Positions 8,925 through 17,940 of a stretch of 64,000 bases of DNA are shown in pieces. A model generated the notes under the pieces. It had not been told where the DNA came from. It saw only the letters and a list, made by a program, of their open reading frames with translations, and searched no databases. The DNA comes from Thermonema lapsum (GTDB taxonomy: Bacteria > Bacteroidota > Bacteroidia > Cytophagales > Thermonemataceae): assembly GCF_011761635.1 (NCBI RefSeq), contig NZ_JAASRN010000001.1, positions 889,846-953,845 on the forward strand, given 5' to 3'. The position numbers were made by a program, and so were the translations under genes. Positions within the stretch are counted from its first letter, which is position 1. Every line of letters starts with the position of its first letter.

Positions 8925-9664
8925 CAGTCAAAATGACGTTTCGGAAAACCATCCATGCCCAGTGCCCGGATGCGAGGCAGCAACAACAAAGCTTCTTCTC
9001 GGGTAGGATAAGCCCCCACTATCACGCGATAGATGCGCCCGCCCGACCATCCTACCTGAATATACACTTCTTCCAAGCCTCCTTGTTTAATCAATGTGCG
9101 GCATTGGTCTATGGCATTTTCAGCGTCGCGATAAGAGCCTACTTGCAAGCCTATCCCTTTGGGAAAGCGTTCGGTGCCCCACATGCTGTAGGTATGCCCG
9201 GTTTGGAATTTACCCGCCAGCTGGTTGCTGTCTGCTCCCGGCATTTCGGATGCTTCAGGTACCTCGCCCGTAGGAGGGTCCGGAGCATCTACTTCTTCCA
9301 CCATCACCCAGGCGGTGCCGGTGCCCACCATACCCAGTTGAATAGCAGCAGCTTTAGTCACGTCTATGATACGCCCGTGCGCATAAGGTCCACGGTCGTT
9401 GATGCGCACTATCACACTCTTCCCATTTGCCAAATTGGTTACTTTCACGTAAGTACCAAAAGGCAAGGTGCGATGCGCAGCCGTCATAGCAGCATTGTCA
9501 AATATTTCCCCACTGGCTGTCTTTCGACCATTGAACTTATCAGCATAATAAGAAGCGCCCCCCTTGTCTTTATAGCGTCGCTGGGCATGCGATGTGCCGC
9601 TCGTCAAGCACACCAGCACGCAGCATAGCACCCATAAAAAACAAACCCGATAAACAAGCTTCAT
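8924..9664 (-). CDS. rlpA: RlpA-like septal lytic transglycosylase with SPOR domain
   Basis: The product starts with a signal peptide (cleavage near SHAQ) and has a double-psi beta-barrel: GGASYYADKFNGRKTASGE, TAAHRTLPFGTYVKV and INDRGPYAHGRIIDV carry the RlpA core, including the catalytic-type aspartate in NDRGP. After a proline/acid-rich linker, residues from about 170 form a SPOR domain (GLQVGSYRDAENA to YRVIVGAYPTREEA), which binds denuded glycan at division sites. The product acts in the periplasm or outer membrane on peptidoglycan. It is upstream of and overlaps ispD by one base. Confidence 0.9.
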   Translation of the reverse strand: MKLVYRVCFLWVLCCVLVCLTSGTSHAQRRYKDKGGASYYADKFNGRKTASGEIFDNAAMTAAHRTLPFGTYVKVTNLANGKSVIVRINDRGPYAHGRIIDVTKAAAIQLGMVGTGTAWVMVEEVDAPDPPTGEVPEASEMPGADSNQLAGKFQTGHTYSMWGTERFPKGIGLQVGSYRDAENAIDQCRTLIKQGGLEEVYIQVGWSGGRIYRVIVGAYPTREEALLLLPRIRALGMDGFPKRHFD

Positions 9665-9691
9665 CCTCTCGATTTTGTTGATTTACATTCC

Positions 9692-9699
9692 CAAAAATA
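9692..9699 (-). promoter_or_regulatory. -7 box upstream of rlpA-ispD
   Basis: The minus strand reads TATTTTTG, an exact match to the Bacteroidota -7 consensus TAnnTTTG, placed so that transcription would start about 20 bp before the rlpA start codon. No clear TTG was found at the normal -33 distance, so this is only a candidate. Confidence 0.35.
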
Positions 9700-9839
9700 C
9701 ACAAAAACCCCAAAATAGCCGGTACTTTATTTTAAAACACAAAAAATGAAGTCATTAGGCATTGGGCATAAATTCACAAGTGAAATAATTCGTTATTTTA
9801 CTTGCGATTTAAAAGAAAAACTTTATATATTTACCTCCG

Positions 9840-10250
9840 ATGTTTAACCAAACTGTTAGATTTGTGGAAGAGAAAAGAGTGAACAACGGACAAAAGGAAG
9901 AGCTCTTCTCCAAGCGCATACGCGCGGGTAAAAGGACCTACTTCATTGATGTAAGAGCTACTCGCGGTGATGACTTTTACCTGACAATCACTGAGAGCAA
10001 GAAGCGTCTCCGCAATGGAAACTATGTGTATGAAAAGCACAAGATTTTCCTTTACAAAGAGGACTTCGCCAAATTCACTGAAGCTTTGCAAGAAGCCATT
10101 GAGCACATCAAAAATGATTTGATGCCGAACGTAGACTTCTCGCAGTTCGAAAAGAAAAGCGAAGAGCTGGACAGCCACCTTCTTGATGACGACTTCGACT
10201 CGCTCAGCACCGAGTTTTCTGCAGAAGATAGCGACCTTAAGTGGGACTAA
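9840..10250 (+). CDS. PUR-family nucleic acid-binding protein (DUF3276)
   Basis: The 136-residue protein belongs to the bacterial PUR-alpha-like family: residues about 15-95 (KEELFSKRIRAGKRTYFIDVRA, DDFYLTITESKKR, KHKIFLYKEDFAKF) form the characteristic beta-beta-beta-beta-alpha repeat, followed by an acidic tail. Related single-repeat proteins such as Borrelia BpuR bind DNA or RNA. The family is near universal in Bacteroidota as a stand-alone small gene, probably a regulator of nucleic acid metabolism. The ATG follows very closely on an AT-rich promoter-like stretch, so the mRNA leader may be very short. Confidence 0.85.
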   Translation: MFNQTVRFVEEKRVNNGQKEELFSKRIRAGKRTYFIDVRATRGDDFYLTITESKKRLRNGNYVYEKHKIFLYKEDFAKFTEALQEAIEHIKNDLMPNVDFSQFEKKSEELDSHLLDDDFDSLSTEFSAEDSDLKWD

Positions 10251-10288
10251 AAGCGCCCGCAAGCATAATTCATGAAACATTCTTCTTC

Positions 10289-10327
10289 AAAGGCAGCTCT
10301 TTTCCTGAAAAAAGCTGCCTTTTTTAT
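10289..10327 (+). terminator. Rho-independent terminator of the PUR gene
   Basis: AAAGGCAGCT pairs with AGCTGCCTTT across a loop of about 13 nt, followed by TTTTTAT. It lies about 40 bp after the stop codon and isolates this gene from the permease gene. Confidence 0.85.
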
Positions 10328-10358
10328 TATTTTCACCCCCACTTAAGCTACTTTTGCC

Positions 10359-11555
10359 ATGCAAAAAAAAGACGGGCGTGCCGTTGTCTTAGTCCGCTTT
10401 ATTGACTTTCAAAAGCCCATCAACCGCATCTTGGTACAAGGCGTCCTACTGCTAACGGGCTTATGGCTTTTTACTTATTATTTCGGCAACATAGCCTCCT
10501 ATCTTGTCATTTCGCTGATATTGTCGGCAATGCTGGGACCTATTGTCAATGCACTGCACGAATTTCAGTTCTTCGGCATACGTATGCCGCGGGTTTTGGC
10601 AGTGATACTGAGCTTCCTTATCTTCTTCGGTTTCCTTATCACCTTTTTGGTGCTGTTTGCCCCTTTGATTTACGACCAAGTGCAGCTCATCCAAAGCATA
10701 CAATTTGATGAATTGCTCAAACGCGGCAAAGCGCCATTACACCGCATAGAGTCTTTTTTGAATAAAAGCTTCGACATGCACATAGCCGAAGGGCAGCTGC
10801 TGCAGGAGATACAACAGGCTGTGCTACGCCTGTTCGAATCGGTACGCATCGGCGACCTTTTCAACACCCTGCTAAGCTTTGCCGGTCAATTTTTCATCGG
10901 CACTTTGGCTGTCTTCTTCATTACTTTCTTTTTCCTCTACGAAAAGAATTTTATTCACAACCTACTCACCAGCATGATACCCAACCGCTACTTCGAGGTT
11001 GGTATCAGCACCGTGTATAAAATAGAACGGCTGCTGTCGAATTACCTGCTGGGCATCTTGCTGCAAATGGTGGCTATATTTACCATCGTGGCAACTGGCT
11101 TAAGCTTACTAAACATACCTTATGCCATCACCATCGCTGTGTTTGCCGCCATTGCCAACCTTATCCCCTACTTGGGTCCTGTTTTAGGTGGAAGTTTCGG
11201 TTTGATAGTAGGCATCTCCTCCATTGCCTTACACTCGGAATTGAGCACACAGGCGGCATCATTCTTAGCGCTGAAAATACTCATCGTTTTTGCTATTACC
11301 CAGCTGATAGACAACCTCTTGCTACAGCCGCTTATCTTTTCGCGCAGCGTGAAGGCTCACCCGCTGGCTATCTTTATAGCCATCTTTTTTGGCGCCAACC
11401 TTGCTGGAGGCTTGGGCATGATATTCGCCATTCCGGTTTATACTATCTTCAAAGTAATCATATCGGAACTACAAGGCAGCATCAGGGAATATCAGGTATT
11501 CAAGAAAGAAAGGAGCGTCATGCTGAAAGACGGCAGGAACCTTTCGAGTAATTGA
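10359..11555 (+). CDS. AI-2E family transporter (PerM-like)
   Basis: This 398-residue inner membrane protein has about eight hydrophobic segments, the first two at about 24-60, a third at 75-105, a soluble amphipathic stretch (about 110-165), then further helices to residue 370. Segments such as NLIPYLGPVLGG and the C-terminal FFGANLAGGLGMIFAIPVY are typical of the PF01594 family. Members have been linked to autoinducer-2 export or to cation/proton antiport, but substrate cannot be assigned here. The N-terminus is short and cytosolic. It is a single-gene unit between two intergenic gaps. Confidence 0.88.
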   Translation: MQKKDGRAVVLVRFIDFQKPINRILVQGVLLLTGLWLFTYYFGNIASYLVISLILSAMLGPIVNALHEFQFFGIRMPRVLAVILSFLIFFGFLITFLVLFAPLIYDQVQLIQSIQFDELLKRGKAPLHRIESFLNKSFDMHIAEGQLLQEIQQAVLRLFESVRIGDLFNTLLSFAGQFFIGTLAVFFITFFFLYEKNFIHNLLTSMIPNRYFEVGISTVYKIERLLSNYLLGILLQMVAIFTIVATGLSLLNIPYAITIAVFAAIANLIPYLGPVLGGSFGLIVGISSIALHSELSTQAASFLALKILIVFAITQLIDNLLLQPLIFSRSVKAHPLAIFIAIFFGANLAGGLGMIFAIPVYTIFKVIISELQGSIREYQVFKKERSVMLKDGRNLSSN

Positions 11556-11717
11556 AATACCCGCGCCTTTCTTTTTATAGTGAAAGGATTGCATAACTCA
11601 TAAAAAAGTCAGATATTTGCGCTTCGTATTTTGCCCGAGAGAAGGTAATAGCGCTTTGAGACTTAGAGAAAATAGCCTAAGTTTGTAAAAAATTTCAAAA
11701 AGGAACGTTTCAAAACC

Positions 11718-12665
11718 ATGGCTGACCCAAACTTTGTCAAACTGTTCTCTGGCACCAGCTCCCGCTATCTTGCCGAAAAGATAGCTGAAGCCTATGGTAA
11801 GCCCTTAGGCGCTATTACCATTCAGCGGTTCAGCGACGGCGAGATTTCGCCTTATTACGAAGAGTCCATTCGCGGCTGCGATGTATTCCTCATCCAATCT
11901 ACTTTTCCACCGGCGGACAACCTCATGGAATTGCTGCTCATGATTGACGCGGCACGTCGGGCATCGGCAAAATACGTTACGGTAGTAATGCCTTACTTCG
12001 GCTATGCACGCCAAGACCGTAAAGACAAACCACGTGTAGCCATCGCTGCCAAACTGGTGGCTAACTTATTATCGGCAGCCGGTGCCGACCGCCTCATGAC
12101 TTGCGACCTGCACGCCGGGCAGATTCAAGGCTTTTTTGACTTTCCCGTAGATCATCTCGATGGTTCTGCCATTTTTGCGCCTTATCTGGAAAGCCTGAAT
12201 CTGGAAAACCTGGTATTTGCAGCCCCCGATGTAGGAGGTGTGGGACGGGCACGTGCCTTTGCCAAGATGTTTGGAGCAGACATGGTCGTTTGCGACAAAC
12301 ACCGCAAGCGCGCCAACGAAGTGGCAGGCATGCAAGTGATTGGCGACGTAAAAGACGCCAACGTGGTAATTATCGATGACATCGTGGACACGGCGGGTAC
12401 CATCTGTCGGGCAGCCGCTGTATTGAAGGAAAAGGGCGCCCGCAGCGTGCGTGCTATTTGCACCCACCCCGTCTTGTCGGGCAATGCTTATGACAACATA
12501 AACCACTCCGTGTTGGAAGAGCTGGTAGTCTCCGATACCATTCCTTTGCGTCAAAAGTCGCCCAAGATAAAAGTGCTCAGCGTGGCAGAGTTGTTTGCTA
12601 CTGCCATCAAAAAAGTGCATGATTACGAATCTATCAGTTCGTTATTTATCTCAACGCATAAATAA
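11718..12665 (+). CDS. prs: Ribose-phosphate pyrophosphokinase
   Basis: PRPP synthase transfers pyrophosphate from ATP to ribose 5-phosphate, feeding purine, pyrimidine, histidine, tryptophan and NAD synthesis. The 315-residue product shows RFSDGEISPYYEESIRG, MPYFGYARQDRKDKPR (the flexible ATP-binding loop region), DLHAGQIQGFF and the PRPP-binding signature VIIDDIVDTAGT. Length fits class I enzymes. rplY begins 45 bp downstream, a common prs-rplY pairing in bacteria. Confidence 0.95.
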   Translation: MADPNFVKLFSGTSSRYLAEKIAEAYGKPLGAITIQRFSDGEISPYYEESIRGCDVFLIQSTFPPADNLMELLLMIDAARRASAKYVTVVMPYFGYARQDRKDKPRVAIAAKLVANLLSAAGADRLMTCDLHAGQIQGFFDFPVDHLDGSAIFAPYLESLNLENLVFAAPDVGGVGRARAFAKMFGADMVVCDKHRKRANEVAGMQVIGDVKDANVVIIDDIVDTAGTICRAAAVLKEKGARSVRAICTHPVLSGNAYDNINHSVLEELVVSDTIPLRQKSPKIKVLSVAELFATAIKKVHDYESISSLFISTHK

Positions 12666-12710
12666 AGGTTTAAACGAAATAAAGAAGGATTACCTAAACA
12701 AAAGAAAACA

Positions 12711-13292
12711 ATGAGAACTGTAGAAATTGTAGGGTATAAGCGCAACGAGCTGGGAAGTAGCTCAGCCAAAAAACTCCGCGTAGAGGGATATGTTCCTTGC
12801 GTGCTGTATGGTGGCGAAGAAACCATACACTTTTATGCGCCTATGTCTCTGTTTAAAGACTTGGTTTATACCCCCGAAGTAGCTTTCGTAAAGCTGAACA
12901 TCGAGGGCGATGAGTATGATGCCATCCTGCAGCAAGCTCAATTCCACCCAGTAGCTGACTACATCACCCACGCCGACTTCTTGTTGCTGCGTGAAGACAG
13001 ACCTGTGAAGATGGAAATCCCCGTGAAGGTTGTAGGCACTTCCATCGGTGTACAAAAAGGTGGAAAAGCCGAAATCAAATTGCGTAAACTGAAAGTAAAG
13101 GCTTTACCGAAAAATATGCCTCAATATGTAGAGGTGGACATCTCACACCTGGACTTGGGCAAGTCAGTAAAGGTAAAAGACCTGAACCCTGAAAACTACA
13201 CCATTTTGAATAGCCCTCAGATTCCTGTTGTTTCGATTGCTATTCCTCGTGCACTCCGTTCGAAGCAAGCACAAGAAGCACCCGCCAAGTAA
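12711..13292 (+). CDS. rplY: 50S ribosomal protein L25 (Ctc form)
   Basis: The 193-residue product is the long, two-domain form of bL25: an N-terminal 5S rRNA-binding domain (RNELGSSSAKKLRVEGYVPCVLYGG, about residues 8-95) and a C-terminal TL5/CTC beta domain (about 96-185, DRPVKMEIPVKVVGTSIGVQKGGK). The lysine/alanine tail is short. It lies just behind prs and ends at a long hairpin terminator. Confidence 0.95.
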   Translation: MRTVEIVGYKRNELGSSSAKKLRVEGYVPCVLYGGEETIHFYAPMSLFKDLVYTPEVAFVKLNIEGDEYDAILQQAQFHPVADYITHADFLLLREDRPVKMEIPVKVVGTSIGVQKGGKAEIKLRKLKVKALPKNMPQYVEVDISHLDLGKSVKVKDLNPENYTILNSPQIPVVSIAIPRALRSKQAQEAPAK

Positions 13293-13314
13293 GCAACAGG
13301 TATATAAAGACAAA

Positions 13315-13351
13315 ACCAAGAAAGGCTGCCTTTTCGGTAGCCTTTCTTGGT
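13315..13351 (+). terminator. Terminator after rplY
   Basis: A perfect 13-bp stem (ACCAAGAAAGGCT / AGCCTTTCTTGGT) with an 11-nt loop lies 22 bp after rplY. There is no long T-run behind it; the hairpin may also serve processing. Confidence 0.7.
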
Positions 13352-13443
13352 TGATTTGAAGCATTGAAAACACGACCCTATTGTTTTATCTGAAAATATT
13401 GAAAACACGCCCCTACGAAGCGCGGGGGCTCAAATGTTGCTTT

Positions 13444-14610
13444 TTACTCTATAATTGGATAGCGTTTAAAAGGCTTTTGACGGTCAAACAAGTAACGGTA
13501 AGTGATGTGGGTTTTATAAATGTGCCCGCCTACGTCTTCGGCAACCCGCATCATTTTGGGGTTAAAGTCACCTATCCAGTTCATTTCCATTTCTTTGTAG
13601 CGATAGCCGGGGGTATGCGCCATGGTAGAGTAATAGTAAACAATTGCCGACTCCACCCCTTTGCCTTGGTGCTCGGGCACTACGCCAAAAACAACCCCAA
13701 ACAACTTCTTCACCCCCACCACGCGCCTGTACCATAAAAACTTCAGCTTGCCCCACCAGTCGAGCTTTCCATTCAGGTGCTTTACGATTTGGTTCATTTC
13801 GGGCAACATAATAAAGAAGGCAACGGGCTCACCATCATAGTAAGCATACAGAATGATTTCGGGGTCTAAAATAGGCTTCAGCTTTTTCATGATATTCAGT
13901 GCCGTCTGGGCAGTCATGGGTTCTACTCCATGGTGTTTTGACCAAGCCTTGTTGTAAATGGTACGAAAGTCTTCGGCATATTTCTCAAGCTTCGACAAGC
14001 GCATGTGGTCAAAAGTATAGCGTGGGTCTTCATAAATACGCTTGGCTTTTTCGAGTACCTTAGGTTTCAGCGGGTCGGGAATCCAACGGTAGTAAGTATA
14101 TTGCTTAAAATATTGGCGAAAGCCATAATTTTCAAAAAGTTCACGATAGTAAGGATAGTTGTAAGGCATGCAGTAATTAGGCTCGGTAAAGCCATCGACC
14201 AAGCACCCCCACCAACGATCGCGAGTGCCAAAGTTAATAGGACCGTCCATAGCTTCCATGCCACGAGCCTGCAGCCACTGCTTGCAGGTATCGAACAGCA
14301 AGTTGGCAGCTTCTTGATTGTTGATGCAATGAAAAAAGCCCATGCCTCCGGTGGGCTGCTCGTTATCTTTCATTGCCAGTTTTTCATTGTAAAAAGCTGC
14401 CACACAACCAATGGTTTGCCCTTGTTCGTCTTGTAGAATCCAGCGACAAGCATCGCCACCTTGGAATAACTTGTTTTTAGTCGGGTCAAATACCTCTTCG
14501 ATGTCTTTGTCCAAGGGACGAATGTAGGACGGGTCATTTTTGTAAAGGCGCACCGGAAACTCCAAAAATTCCTTGCGCAGTGCTTTGTTGTTGACTTCCA
14601 CAACTTTCAT
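13444..14610 (-). CDS. GNAT-fold protein, YghO-like
   Basis: The 388-residue protein resembles the YghO-like GNAT superfamily group common in Bacteroidota: an N-terminal half with VRLYKNDPSYIRPLDKDIEEVFDP and RWILQDEQGQTIGCVAAFYN, a central GPINFGTRDRWWGCLVDGF, and a C-terminal acetyltransferase-like half ending FGVVPEHQGKGVESAIVYYY, which resembles the acetyl-CoA-binding loop. Substrate and pathway are unknown. It is a lone gene facing away from the DUF4136 lipoprotein gene with about 70 bp between their starts. Confidence 0.75.
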   Translation of the reverse strand: MKVVEVNNKALRKEFLEFPVRLYKNDPSYIRPLDKDIEEVFDPTKNKLFQGGDACRWILQDEQGQTIGCVAAFYNEKLAMKDNEQPTGGMGFFHCINNQEAANLLFDTCKQWLQARGMEAMDGPINFGTRDRWWGCLVDGFTEPNYCMPYNYPYYRELFENYGFRQYFKQYTYYRWIPDPLKPKVLEKAKRIYEDPRYTFDHMRLSKLEKYAEDFRTIYNKAWSKHHGVEPMTAQTALNIMKKLKPILDPEIILYAYYDGEPVAFFIMLPEMNQIVKHLNGKLDWWGKLKFLWYRRVVGVKKLFGVVFGVVPEHQGKGVESAIVYYYSTMAHTPGYRYKEMEMNWIGDFNPKMMRVAEDVGGHIYKTHITYRYLFDRQKPFKRYPIIE

Positions 14611-14638
14611 AAGACGCTCAAAAGACAGGTTTTATTTT

Positions 14639-14646
14639 TAAATTTG
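14639..14646 (+). promoter_or_regulatory. -7 box upstream of the DUF4136 gene
   Basis: TAAATTTG is an exact TAnnTTTG match about 34 bp before the start codon, within the short divergent gap. A matching -33 TTG is not obvious. Confidence 0.35.
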
Positions 14647-14679
14647 CACAAAGCTATGAAATTGAACGTTTAGAGTAAA

Positions 14680-15276
14680 ATGCTTCGTAAAAACCTCAGT
14701 ATTCCCCTTTGGCTGAGCGTTTGTTGCTGGTTATGGATAAGCGCATGCAGCAGCAGCCGCATCACCCACAGCACCGACCGGGCACCAGCGGTCGATTTCA
14801 GTCGATATCAATCTTTTATCGTGGTGGACTACTACCGCTTTAGCAACGACAAAGACCCAGTAGTAAACAGCGACCTGAGTCGCCAACGTATGACCAACCT
14901 CATCACCCAAGCACTTACGGAAAAAGGCTTGTCTGCGGCTTCCGAAGCGGCAGCAGCCCAATTGCATGTAAAATTCCGCATGGATTTGCAAACTCAACAA
15001 GAGTTTCAACAGAGCTTCAACAATAATTGGGGCTGGATCGGCTGGCGCCCTTACCCTTTTTATCCGGTTTATCCGGTTACCATGAACGCTTACCAACGAC
15101 AATATGAGGAACTCACGCTTGTCGTGGACATCGTAGATGCCCAAACTGGGCGCCTACTGTGGCAAGGATGGGCATTTGCAGAAATAGACAAAAAACGAAA
15201 AAAGCTGCCCGAACTTCAAGCAGCTATGGTACAACGGCTTTTTGCCGAATATCCCTATCCTCCCGCCAAAAAGTAA
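14680..15276 (+). CDS. DUF4136 domain lipoprotein
   Basis: The product starts with a lipoprotein signal: hydrophobic core then the lipobox ISAC with lipidated Cys23. The mature part fits DUF4136: DFSRYQSFIVVDYYRF, a ...LITQALTEKGL helix, the AAQLHVKFRMDLQT strand and LVVDIVDAQTGRLLWQGWA near the end. The family is of periplasm-facing lipoproteins without known function. A glycine/tryptophan/proline-rich stretch (about 120-145) is typical. Length 198 is normal. Confidence 0.85.
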   Translation: MLRKNLSIPLWLSVCCWLWISACSSSRITHSTDRAPAVDFSRYQSFIVVDYYRFSNDKDPVVNSDLSRQRMTNLITQALTEKGLSAASEAAAAQLHVKFRMDLQTQQEFQQSFNNNWGWIGWRPYPFYPVYPVTMNAYQRQYEELTLVVDIVDAQTGRLLWQGWAFAEIDKKRKKLPELQAAMVQRLFAEYPYPPAKK

Positions 15277-15298
15277 GCAAATGAAAGTTGGGGGCGTT

Positions 15299-16063
15299 TT
15301 ATTTCAGTAGCCCCTGAGCAAGCATCTGCTCTACTTTCTGCACATCTTCGGGGGTTTCCACACACACGCTGTCGTAACTTGTAATTGCCGTGTGAATACG
15401 ATAGCCATGTTCTAACCAGCGCAGTTGCTCAAGCGACTCGGCACGCTCCAACATCGAAGGCGACAAGTAACATACTGCCTCCAAAATATCGGCACGATAC
15501 AGATACAAGCCCACGTGCTTATAGAAAGTGTAGTGTTTCCATGCTTCTTCGAGAGGCATGTCGCGCACAAAAGGCACCGGATAGCGACTAAAATACAAAG
15601 CCTCGCCTCGAGTGTTGAGGACTACCTTCACTTCGCCCGTGTCTTTGAGCTCGTCCAAGCGCTCTATCGGCTTGATGAGCGTGGCAATCTCCAACTTATG
15701 GGCATCATCGATTAAAGCAAGCAGAGCCTCTATCTGTGCGGGCACGATAAAAGGCTCATCGCCCTGTATGTTGAGCACATAGTCATAATGTGCCCCACTT
15801 TTTTGCAGCGCTTCAAAACAGCGGTCTGTGCCGCTGGGGTGTTCCGGGGCAGTCATCAGCACTCGTGCCCCTAATGCCTGCACATGGCTGGCTACACGTT
15901 CATCATCGGTGGCTACTACCACTTCTGTGAGCCCGCGGGCTTGCTTCACACGTTCATACACGCGCGCTATCATGCTTTTTCCGGCAATGGGATGCAGTAC
16001 CTTCCCGGGGAAACGCGTAGAAGCATAGCGCGCCGGTATTACCGCCAATACTTTTGCATTCAT
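15299..16063 (-). CDS. kdsB: 3-deoxy-manno-octulosonate cytidylyltransferase
   Basis: KdsB activates Kdo as CMP-Kdo for lipid A core synthesis, so the cell makes a Gram-negative outer membrane. The 254-residue protein shows AVIPARYASTRFPGKVL, VATDDERV, LNIQGDEPFI and the C-terminal TPEDVQKVEQML, all characteristic. Length matches the family. It is downstream of pckA on the same strand, but a terminator separates them, so it probably has its own promoter. Confidence 0.95.
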   Translation of the reverse strand: MNAKVLAVIPARYASTRFPGKVLHPIAGKSMIARVYERVKQARGLTEVVVATDDERVASHVQALGARVLMTAPEHPSGTDRCFEALQKSGAHYDYVLNIQGDEPFIVPAQIEALLALIDDAHKLEIATLIKPIERLDELKDTGEVKVVLNTRGEALYFSRYPVPFVRDMPLEEAWKHYTFYKHVGLYLYRADILEAVCYLSPSMLERAESLEQLRWLEHGYRIHTAITSYDSVCVETPEDVQKVEQMLAQGLLK

Positions 16064-16143
16064 GTGCTTTTTTTCTTACAGTTTTGAAGGAACAAAGATA
16101 CAAAGCGGACGCAACAATGTGTATTCAGTTTTGCCAAATAAAG

Positions 16144-16175
16144 AAAAGCGGATGCCGCAGAAGGCAACCGCTTTT
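16144..16175 (-). terminator. Terminator of pckA
   Basis: AAAAGCGG pairs with CCGCTTTT around a 16-nt loop that itself can fold (TGCC/GGCA); on the minus strand a T-rich run follows. It lies 26 bp after the pckA stop. Confidence 0.7.
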
Positions 16176-16201
16176 ATGCCATTATGAGTAAATCAAGTGC
16201 G

Positions 16202-17815
16202 TTATTTTGAAGCTGCTTCTACTACCGGTGCTCCACTCATGATTTCGTCGTTGGCAAACGCTTCATATTTTGTAAAATTCTGCACAAAGAGTTGCGCCAA
16301 TTTTTGAGCTTGGGCATCGTAGGCTTCTTTGTTGCTCCAAGTGTCGCGCGGGTTCAGTACCTCATCAGGCACATTGGGGCATGTCTGAGGCACTGCCACC
16401 CCAAACACCGGATGTGCTTTATACTCTACGTTGTCGAGTTTTCCTTCCAAAGCAGCTGTGAGCATGGCGCGGGTATAAGCCAGCTTCATACGAGACCCTA
16501 CCCCATAAGGACCCCCCGTCCAACCGGTATTGACCAGCCAAACATTTACTTGGTGCTTGCGCATATTTTCGCCCAGCAGCTCGGCATATTTGGTGGGATG
16601 CAAAGGCAAGAAAGCCGCACCGAAGCAAGCCGAAAAAGTAGCTTGCGGTTCGGTAACACCTACTTCGGTACCGGCTACCTTGGCAGTATATCCCGAAATG
16701 AAATGATACATTGCCTGCCCGGGGGTAAGTTTAGAAATAGGCGGCAACACGCCGAAGGCGTCTGCAGTCAGGAAGAATATGTTTTTGGGATGCCCGCCAA
16801 TAGAGGGCTCCAATGCATTTTCTATGTGATAGATAGGATAAGCCGTACGGGTATTTTCCGTTACCGACTTGTTGGTATAGTCGGGCGTACGGGTTCCCTC
16901 AAAGCAACGGACATTTTCAAGAATAGCACCAAACTTGATAGCATCCCAGATTTGGGGCTCACTCTCACGGGTAATATTTATCACTTTGGCGTAGCAGCCA
17001 CCTTCGAAGTTGAAGACGCCATCGTGTGCCCATCCGTGCTCGTCGTCGCCGATGAGCTTGCGGTTCGGGTCGGCAGAGAGGGTTGTTTTGCCTGTGCCCG
17101 ACAAGCCAAAGAACACTGCCGTATCGCCGGCATTGCCCATGTTGGCAGAGCAGTGCATAGACAAAATGCCGCGTTCGTGCGGCAACATGTAGTTCAATAC
17201 CGAGAAAACACCTTTTTTCATTTCGCCGGCATAGCCTGTTCCACCAATCAGAATCATGCGTTTGCTTAGGTTCAGGATGGCAAAGTTTTTCTGGCGGGTG
17301 CCATCCACTGCCGGGTCTGCTTCAAATTCGGGAATGCAGAGGATGGTGAAATTAGGCACAAAGTGTACAAGCTCCTCACGCTTGGGACGTAAGAACATAT
17401 TATGACAAAACAGGTTCTGCCATGCTTTGGTATTGACCACACGCAGATTCAGGCGGTAGTCCGGATGTGCACCAACATAGGCATCACGCACATAAATGGT
17501 CTTGTCTTTCAAGTAGTTGAGCATTTTACGATGCAGGGCATCGAACTGCTCTGGTGAGAAAGGTATATTTATATCGCCCCACCAAACGGTATTTTCAGTG
17601 AGCTCGTCTTTTACGATGAATCGGTCCTTAGGCGAGCGTCCAGTAAACTGACCAGTATCACACATGATGGCTCCGTTGTCGGCAAGCAGCCCTTCGCCAT
17701 TGGCTAAGGCATGTTCTACAAGTTCTGCGGGGGTCAGGTTCCAGTACACCTTGGCAGCCGTGATGTTCATGTCTGCCAAGTTGCGTTTTTCAGACTTCAA
17801 TCCGAACTCTTGCAT
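16202..17815 (-). CDS. pckA: Phosphoenolpyruvate carboxykinase (ATP)
   Basis: This enzyme converts oxaloacetate and ATP to PEP, CO2 and ADP at the start of gluconeogenesis. The 537-residue protein carries the ATP-type P-loop GLSGTGKTT at residues 237-245, then GDDEHGWAHDGVFNFEGGCYAK with metal-binding residues, TGRSPKDRFIV near 58-68, and a C-terminal TGWTGGPYGVGSR. Length and motifs match bacterial ATP-dependent enzymes rather than the GTP form. Adjacent amino acid catabolic genes fit a gluconeogenic role, but a terminator lies upstream of it, so it is a separate unit. Confidence 0.96.
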   Translation of the reverse strand: MQEFGLKSEKRNLADMNITAAKVYWNLTPAELVEHALANGEGLLADNGAIMCDTGQFTGRSPKDRFIVKDELTENTVWWGDINIPFSPEQFDALHRKMLNYLKDKTIYVRDAYVGAHPDYRLNLRVVNTKAWQNLFCHNMFLRPKREELVHFVPNFTILCIPEFEADPAVDGTRQKNFAILNLSKRMILIGGTGYAGEMKKGVFSVLNYMLPHERGILSMHCSANMGNAGDTAVFFGLSGTGKTTLSADPNRKLIGDDEHGWAHDGVFNFEGGCYAKVINITRESEPQIWDAIKFGAILENVRCFEGTRTPDYTNKSVTENTRTAYPIYHIENALEPSIGGHPKNIFFLTADAFGVLPPISKLTPGQAMYHFISGYTAKVAGTEVGVTEPQATFSACFGAAFLPLHPTKYAELLGENMRKHQVNVWLVNTGWTGGPYGVGSRMKLAYTRAMLTAALEGKLDNVEYKAHPVFGVAVPQTCPNVPDEVLNPRDTWSNKEAYDAQAQKLAQLFVQNFTKYEAFANDEIMSGAPVVEAASK

Positions 17816-17907
17816 TTTCTATCAGGATTAAAAGGTTCAAAATAGACGAAAGGTCACGAAGGACAGGACAAAGTTACGCATTTGTTTTCAAAAGATTAAA
17901 GATAAAC

Positions 17908-17938
17908 ATCAAAGCGCTGCCCTAAAGGCAACGCTTTG
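17908..17938 (-). terminator. Terminator of the ACMSD-KMO-ureohydrolase cluster
   Basis: TCAAAGCG pairs with CGCTTTGA, with inner TGCC/GGCA pairs. It sits just behind the last gene of the minus-strand cluster and before pckA. Confidence 0.7.
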
Positions 17939-17940
17939 AT

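Noticed and set aside
16292-17269. 325-codon plus-strand frame opposite pckA
   Set aside because: pckA is certain on the other strand; this frame has no family features.
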